Origin: Acidobacteriota bacterium
GTDB lineage: Bacteria > Acidobacteriota > Blastocatellia > Pyrinomonadales > Pyrinomonadaceae
Reading direction: 5' to 3'
DNA length: 11,092 bases
Assembly: GCA_013140875.1 (NCBI GenBank)
Contig: JABFSB010000399.1
Coordinates: forward strand, 1-11,092
The notes under the pieces are model-generated. The model was not told where the DNA came from. It saw only the letters and a list, made by a program, of their open reading frames with translations, and searched no databases. This document shows, piece by piece, positions 6,401 through 11,092 of this stretch. Within the stretch, counting starts at the first letter, position 1. Every line of letters begins with the position of its first letter. The position numbers and the translations under genes were made by a program.

Positions 6401-6454
6401 ACAAGTGGTATATCATCAATAGCCAATTAGCTAATATTTATATAGACCACTTGT
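6401..6454. promoter_or_regulatory. Bipartite PdxR/MocR-like operator between divergent genes
   Basis: ACAAGTGGT (6401-6409) and ACCACTTGT (6446-6454) are a perfect 9-bp inverted repeat with start points 45 bp apart, in the AT-rich gap between the DUF1272 and MocR genes. Read on the minus strand, the proximal site extends to ACAAGTGGTCTATA, which resembles the AAAGTGGW(T)CTA-type motif reported for PdxR of Corynebacterium glutamicum (from memory). The proximal half touches the MocR ATG. TATAGA at 6441-6446, 8 nt before that ATG, could be a -10 element of a nearly leaderless transcript that the regulator would block. The distal half lies 40 bp upstream of the DUF1272 start, so one protein could govern both directions. 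Confidence 0.6.
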
Positions 6455-7951
6455 ATGAACTTCGATGCTTGTATTTCGCTCGACCCGACGGATGACGCCG
6501 TTCCGCTCTATAAACAGATCTATAATTCGATCCGCGATGCGATACTCGACGGCGCGCTTGAATCGGGAACCCGTCTGCCGGCTTCCCGCGCTCTGGCCGA
6601 ACAACTCGGCATATCGCGAATGACGGTCGTCAACGCGTACGACCAGCTTTTGGGCGAAGGGTACCTGGAAGGAAAACACGGTTCGGGGACGTACGTTGCC
6701 TCGCACCTGCCTGAAGAATTTCTTCGTGTGCAAGTGCGAAAAAGCTCAGCGGTGAAGACTGTATCGCGTTCACGCCGTTTAGCCTTTTCGGATTACGGTA
6801 AAAAGCTTGCGCGATATTCGGAGCGGATAGCCCATCACCACTCGGCGAGCATAGTGGTGCCTTTTCAGCACAGCCTGGTCGCCGCTGAAGAATTTCCGTT
6901 TGACCTGTGGGCAAAGATCAATCAGAAGCATTTAAGGTTTTCGTCCAGGCGTTTGGGCGGCTATGGCGACGCGGCGGGGTTCGGCCCGTTGAGGAAGGCG
7001 ATCGCACATCATTTGCGATCCAGCCGCGGCGTCCGGTGTGAAGACGAACAAGTGATCGTCACGGCAGGAACCCAGCAGGCCGTGTTCCTGATCGCAAACC
7101 TTTTGCTTGCGCGCGACGACAAGGTCTGGCTGGAAGACCCATGTCATTTGGGTACGAGCGATGTCATGGCGACAGTCGAAGCGAAAGTTTCGCACGTCCC
7201 GGTTGATGACGAAGGTTTCAACATCGAAAAAGCCAAACGGGATCGTAGGCCCGCGCGGATGGTCTACGTAACGCCGTCGCGTCAGTTTCCGCTTGGGATG
7301 ACGATGAGTTTACAGCGTCGGCTTAGCCTTCTGGAATGGGCGAATGATAACGAAGCGTGGGTGATCGAAGACGATTACGACAGCGAGTTTCGATACTCGG
7401 GAAGGCCGCTTCCGGCGTTGCAGGGGCTTGATCGGGCCGATCGGGTTTTGTATGTCGGCACGTTCAGCAAAACAGTCTTTCCGGGCCTGAGGATCGGGTG
7501 CCTGGTCGTTCCGCCCGACCTGATCGACGTGTTCATAGCGGCGCGGGCCCTGAATGATCTCCACGCTCCGATCACCGACCAGATGGTCCTTGCCGACTTT
7601 ATCGTTGAAGGCCATTTCGAACACCACGTCCGCCGCATGCGAACGCTCTATCGCGGCCGCCAGGCCGTGCTGGTCGATCAAGCCGCAAAGCATCTGGGCG
7701 GATTTCTTGATGTCGGGCCGTCCGATGCGGGAATGCACCTGACAGGCTGGCTGCCGAAAGGCGTCGATGACCGCGAAGTGTCGACTCGCGTGGCGGAGCA
7801 CGGGCTACGAGCCGCTCCGGTCTCGCGCTACACAAACCGAAAGCTCGAACGCGGCGGATTACTGCTCGGTTACACAGCCTTCAACGAAAAACAGATCAAC
7901 GCCGCCGTCAGGAAACTAGCGAAAATAGCCGAAGTCGAATTCAACTTTTAA
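6455..7951 (+). CDS. MocR/PdxR-type transcription regulator (GntR wHTH + PLP aminotransferase fold)
   Basis: A 498-aa cytosolic regulator. Residues 15-82 are a GntR-type winged helix: PLYKQIYNSIRDAILDG, LPASRALAEQLGISRMTVV and the wing EGKHGSGTYV. After a linker of about 40 residues, residues about 115-495 form a fold-type I aminotransferase domain. Key blocks are VTAGTQQAV, YVTPSRQFPLG, IEDDYDSEFRYSGRPLPALQ, and TFSKTVFPGLRIG with the PLP-binding lysine K339. The C-terminal GLLLGYTAF is also typical. MocR proteins use bound PLP as an effector to control vitamin B6, GABA, taurine or related genes; the target here is inferred from context. The ATG at 6455 has no Shine-Dalgarno and directly follows an operator half-site. 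It is divergent from the five-gene run that it probably controls. No pdxS/pdxT lies in the window, so the name PdxR is not assigned. Confidence 0.95.
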   Translation: MNFDACISLDPTDDAVPLYKQIYNSIRDAILDGALESGTRLPASRALAEQLGISRMTVVNAYDQLLGEGYLEGKHGSGTYVASHLPEEFLRVQVRKSSAVKTVSRSRRLAFSDYGKKLARYSERIAHHHSASIVVPFQHSLVAAEEFPFDLWAKINQKHLRFSSRRLGGYGDAAGFGPLRKAIAHHLRSSRGVRCEDEQVIVTAGTQQAVFLIANLLLARDDKVWLEDPCHLGTSDVMATVEAKVSHVPVDDEGFNIEKAKRDRRPARMVYVTPSRQFPLGMTMSLQRRLSLLEWANDNEAWVIEDDYDSEFRYSGRPLPALQGLDRADRVLYVGTFSKTVFPGLRIGCLVVPPDLIDVFIAARALNDLHAPITDQMVLADFIVEGHFEHHVRRMRTLYRGRQAVLVDQAAKHLGGFLDVGPSDAGMHLTGWLPKGVDDREVSTRVAEHGLRAAPVSRYTNRKLERGGLLLGYTAFNEKQINAAVRKLAKIAEVEFNF

Positions 7952-7966
7952 GTTAGGATACGAAAT

Positions 7967-8002
7967 AAAAAAACGGGTACCGCTGTTTTCGCGATACCCG
8001 TT
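7967..8002 (-). terminator. Intrinsic terminator of the TonB-dependent receptor gene
   Basis: AACGGGTA (7972-7979) pairs with TACCCGTT (7995-8002). After one C/A mismatch, CGC pairs with GCG around a 7-nt loop. On the minus strand this hairpin is followed directly by seven Ts (A-run 7967-7973), 20 bp after the receptor's stop codon. On the plus strand there is no T-run, so it is not a clear terminator for the MocR gene. Confidence 0.85.
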
Positions 8003-8022
8003 AACCGAGGTTGTGACACTTA

Positions 8023-11000
8023 TTAAAACTCGAACCTTGCGGCAAACTGAAGAGTTCTTGCAGGGGACGTTCCCGTGATCTGGCCGAATGTGGGGGCCGT
8101 GATCACCTGAAGTTGACCGGTAACGGGCGGTTGGAAATTCACATTATTGAGAATGTTGAATGCCTCAGCCCGAAGCTGTAGCCGGGTCGACTCGCCGAAT
8201 CGGATGCTCTTCAGCAATGCCATATCGATGTTGAAGAATTTCGGCGAATTCAGGATAGCTCTTGGCGTGTTGCCGGTCTGGCCCGGAGCGTTCGAGAAGA
8301 ATACGGGATTTGAAAGTACGGTCGGATCGAGGAAATAGAACGTTCCGTTCGATTCAAAAATTCCACCCAATGCCCTTATCTGATCTCCCGTCAGGTTCGT
8401 TTGCGGCGTCTGTCTGCCGGAACGCCCCGTTCGATTGACCGTTCCGCGATTGTCCACAAACGTTATCGGCGTCCCGGAGGTCCACTGAACAATCCCAGAC
8501 ATTTCCCATCCGCCGAACAGTTTGTCCGCCAGCCCGCCGTGATCGAGAAAGCGCTTGCCCTGGCCGAACGGAAGCTGATAAATGCCGTTAAAGTTAAAAA
8601 CATGGCGAATGTCGAAATCGGCACGCGCATATTCAAGCTCGGGCCGGTTGTTGTCGAGCAAGGGCTCGAACAAGGTTTGCCCGGTCCCGACGGCATTCGT
8701 CAGGTTCTTTGCATAGGTATAGTTCGCCTGAAAATACAGGCCTTGTGAGAACCGCTTTCTAAGTTCGACCTGAAGAGAGTTGTAATTGAAGTTCGCATCA
8801 TTGACCATAACGTCGATCGCACCTGCAACCGGATTCGGGAGCAGACGCACGAACGGGCTCGCAGTTGGATTAAGATCGTTCGGATGATTGTTCAGGTTCA
8901 ACGCGCTGTTGATGTAGGCCAGTGCAAGATCTGCGGGCGTTCCGGCGTTCAGGTTGTTGATGAATGTGCTCCTTGCCAATCGGCCGGTCGTTGAGACGGT
9001 CGTGGTCGCCGCGTTCACGCCTAATCTTCCCGGTCCACCCGCACCATCCACGAAGATCTGCAGAGTCTGACATCCCGCTAAAACGCAGAAAGGATCTCCG
9101 GTCAAAAAGTTGTTGGCCCGAGCCCGGTTGAAGTCCGCCAGGAATCCGCTGCTGAAGATATCGACCTGATTTACGTCGATGCCGCGGACAAGGTTCTTGC
9201 TTCGGCTTCCAACGTAGCGGACCTCAAGGGCCAGGCCGTCCATAAGCTCACGCTGCACTCCAAAGCTGTATTGCTCGATCATCGGTACTTCGATATTCGG
9301 ATCGATCGCGAAGATCGTGCCGAACGAATTGTTGATCCGATTATTTCGCAGATAGGTAAGCGGCGGTGCGGTGAATGCCGGTGTCGCAATATTCGGCCCG
9401 CCGGCAGAAACCTGTCCGTTCAGATTGACCTGTGTGGCGACGGTCGCACCGAGCCCTGCGTTGCCGGTTGCGGCATTGTTGATCGACGTAACGATCGAAT
9501 CGTTGCCATATGCCTGGCTGTAACCGCCGCGGATCACCGTTCGGCCTTCATTGCCGAAGAGGAAATGTCCGATGCCGGATTCGAAGTTCGGTGTGTAGGC
9601 CACTCCGATCGAAGGGGCAAAGTTATTAAAGTCGGTCTTGTAATAAGCCTTATCGGTTCCGGCATTGCCGCCGATAAAGTTGAAAGTCCCGTTGGTTGTA
9701 AGAAGCGACGGAATAATGTCGTTCGTGTCGGCATAGACCGGTTCCAGCGCCAAACCGTTCGCTAGTTTCATCGCCGGAAAAAGTTCGTACCGGACGCCGA
9801 GACTTAAGGTTAAACCTCGAGCCACCGACCAGCGGTCGGACACGTACAGCGAATGGTTGGAATATCGATACGGACTCAGCACGCCCGACGCAGCGAACCC
9901 CGAAGTCCGGTCCGCGACATTAAACGTCTGCGTCGCAACGTTGTAAAGTCCGCCGAACAAAGCAAGAAAGTTGTTTGCGGTTATCAACTGCGTCGGACTG
10001 ATCCCGCCGATGCTGCTGAAATTCGCTTGAGTAAAACTCGGGGTGCCATTTCCGCCATTGATCACGACCCTCGGCACGATGCCGCCGTCGTTATACGAAT
10101 TGACCTTGAAATACTGCAGCTGCCCTCCAAAGCGAAGCGAATGCTTGCCCCAGATTAGATCCGCATTGTCCTGGAAATTGAACGCCTTCGTATTGCGGCC
10201 CTGATTAAGGAAGGTGTTTTCGGGATTGCTTACCGATCCGCCGGTGAACGCGCCGCCCTGAAACGTGTTTGCCAACAAACCGGTTGCACCGGCGGCAAAC
10301 AGGAAGTTCGGAAGCGGATCCGTGCGGGTGAAAGGCACTTCGCTAGTAAACAATCCGCCCCGTATCTCATTTACCATCGACTGGCTCAATATCCTTCTAT
10401 ATGCCGCGACGAACGTCTTGTTCTTCGATTGTTGTATGACGCCGGGCGTTACCGAAAAGCCGTTCACGTCGGCATCCGGCCGCAGGTTGATCTCGTTAAC
10501 ATAGCTGTATACGACATTGACGTTGTCTTTCTCGGTCGGGTCGACGTCAAAACGCATCGTATACGTGTTTCTCGTCTGGTTCTGTTGACGATTCAACGTG
10601 TATCCCGCGGTGTTCAGGTTATCGCCGCCGCTGAAGTTACTCTGAGTCGGCAGCTGAGAAATGATCCGGGCCGTCACGACCGGATCGATCGTCGTGGGAA
10701 CCGCAAGTCCGTTCGAATTGCCGAACGCCAGCAGGTTAGGAATCGTGCAGACGCTGTTGACGTTGCCGCTTGGACAGAACTGGTTTGCCGCACCGGCCGT
10801 AGCGCGGTTGAATGAAAAACCGCCGCCTCGTGTAGTCGGCGTCAAAATCGTTCGATTGAAGCGGCCCGACAATGGATCGCGGATGCCTTCATAGTTAAAG
10901 AAAAAGAAACCTTTGTCCTTATGGAAGATAGGGGTTCCTTCGCCGATCCCGGGAAGCCACATCGGACCTGAGATCTTGCCGCCGAACTGATTGCGGTTTC

Positions 11001-11092
11001 GAAACGGCCGGATCAGATTTGCTTTGTTGGCAAAGAATGTATTCGCCGCAAATTCGGAATTTCGATTGTAGGCAAACAAGGCACCGTGAAAA
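8023..11092 (-). CDS. Oar-like TonB-dependent outer-membrane receptor, N-terminus outside window
   Basis: An outer-membrane beta-barrel of at least 1,022 residues; the frame stays open to the right edge (FHGALFAYNRNSEF...), so the TTG at 11079 is not the start. The missing part should hold the signal peptide, a carboxypeptidase-regulatory-like domain and most of the plug. Typical blocks of Oar/CarboxypepD_reg-type receptors are visible: NQFGGKISGP, DKGFFFFNYEG, repeated aromatic barrel strands, LSLGVRYELFP, FAPSIGVAYTP, RTVIRGGYSQAYG, YSFGVQRELMDGLALEVRYVGSRS, and YNSLQVELRKRFSQGLYFQANYTYAKNL. The C-terminal strand ends LQFAARFEF, with the terminal Phe used for barrel insertion. Two nearby cysteine pairs (FCPSGNVNSVC; FCVLAGC) suggest loop disulfides. 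Acidobacteria carry many such receptors, presumed to take up large or complex substrates; the substrate cannot be read from the sequence. A TAA and intrinsic terminator follow. Confidence 0.93.
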   Translation of the reverse strand, partial: FHGALFAYNRNSEFAANTFFANKANLIRPFRNRNQFGGKISGPMWLPGIGEGTPIFHKDKGFFFFNYEGIRDPLSGRFNRTILTPTTRGGGFSFNRATAGAANQFCPSGNVNSVCTIPNLLAFGNSNGLAVPTTIDPVVTARIISQLPTQSNFSGGDNLNTAGYTLNRQQNQTRNTYTMRFDVDPTEKDNVNVVYSYVNEINLRPDADVNGFSVTPGVIQQSKNKTFVAAYRRILSQSMVNEIRGGLFTSEVPFTRTDPLPNFLFAAGATGLLANTFQGGAFTGGSVSNPENTFLNQGRNTKAFNFQDNADLIWGKHSLRFGGQLQYFKVNSYNDGGIVPRVVINGGNGTPSFTQANFSSIGGISPTQLITANNFLALFGGLYNVATQTFNVADRTSGFAASGVLSPYRYSNHSLYVSDRWSVARGLTLSLGVRYELFPAMKLANGLALEPVYADTNDIIPSLLTTNGTFNFIGGNAGTDKAYYKTDFNNFAPSIGVAYTPNFESGIGHFLFGNEGRTVIRGGYSQAYGNDSIVTSINNAATGNAGLGATVATQVNLNGQVSAGGPNIATPAFTAPPLTYLRNNRINNSFGTIFAIDPNIEVPMIEQYSFGVQRELMDGLALEVRYVGSRSKNLVRGIDVNQVDIFSSGFLADFNRARANNFLTGDPFCVLAGCQTLQIFVDGAGGPGRLGVNAATTTVSTTGRLARSTFINNLNAGTPADLALAYINSALNLNNHPNDLNPTASPFVRLLPNPVAGAIDVMVNDANFNYNSLQVELRKRFSQGLYFQANYTYAKNLTNAVGTGQTLFEPLLDNNRPELEYARADFDIRHVFNFNGIYQLPFGQGKRFLDHGGLADKLFGGWEMSGIVQWTSGTPITFVDNRGTVNRTGRSGRQTPQTNLTGDQIRALGGIFESNGTFYFLDPTVLSNPVFFSNAPGQTGNTPRAILNSPKFFNIDMALLKSIRFGESTRLQLRAEAFNILNNVNFQPPVTGQLQVITAPTFGQITGTSPARTLQFAARFEF

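Noticed and set aside
9271..9765. Long plus-strand frame of 164 codons inside the TonB-dependent receptor
   Set aside because: It is antisense to a conserved beta-barrel coding sequence. The Arg-, Cys- and Ile-rich translation is the expected reverse reading of barrel codons.
1..11092. CRISPR arrays, tRNA/rRNA genes, insertion sequences or phage genes
   Set aside because: No spaced direct repeats, cloverleaf, transposase or terminal inverted repeats were seen in any gap; nearly all sequence is accounted for by host-like genes.

Overview
The window looks like a chromosomal fragment of an Acidobacteriota species, possibly class Blastocatellia. This rests on three things: a long Oar-type TonB-dependent receptor of the kind greatly expanded in that phylum, moderate-to-high GC coding sequence with AT-rich intergenic gaps, and a Pol I whose motif B reads NFGIAYA. 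The taxonomic assignment is an inference; there is no rRNA or other marker in the window.

Layout. (1) Positions 2-2008, + strand: the C-terminal two thirds of DNA polymerase I (polA), cut by the left edge. Its polymerase motifs are intact, but its 3'-5' exonuclease fold has lost the metal-binding residues. (2) Positions 3607-2084, - strand: a two-gene unit. A small Fis-type helix-turn-helix protein is followed 12 bp later by a protein with winged-helix-like N-terminal segments and a TIR-like/nucleotide-binding C-terminal domain. It converges on polA across a short gap. (3) Positions 3608-3903: a non-coding region of about 300 bp upstream of that unit. It carries a TGTTC/GAACA palindrome, further GTTCAAT half-sites and a cluster of four GTCAC/GTGAC elements. 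(4) Positions 6361-3904, - strand: a tight five-gene run of DUF1272 zinc-ribbon-like protein, cytosolic lipocalin-like (DUF1579-type) protein, NIPSNAP protein, an exported paralogue of the lipocalin-like protein, and a NimA/pyridoxamine-phosphate-oxidase-like flavin protein. Gaps are 24, 18, -4 and 41 bp. (5) Positions 6455-7951, + strand: a divergent MocR/PdxR-type regulator (GntR winged helix fused to a PLP aminotransferase fold). (6) Positions 11092-8023, - strand: the C-terminal approximately 1,020 residues of an Oar-like TonB-dependent outer-membrane receptor, cut by the right edge, with an intrinsic terminator after its stop.

How it fits together. The most coherent unit is the MocR regulator plus the divergent five-gene run. 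The 93-bp intergenic region between them holds an exact 9-bp inverted repeat, ACAAGTGGT/ACCACTTGT, 45 bp apart. The proximal half abuts the regulator's ATG and extends on the minus strand to AAGTGGTCTA, which resembles the motif reported for PdxR regulators. A PLP-sensing repressor/activator controlling both itself and the flavin/NIPSNAP/lipocalin-like genes is the simplest reading; the substrate of the cluster is unknown. The Fis-type/TIR-like pair is the other unit without an obvious known role.
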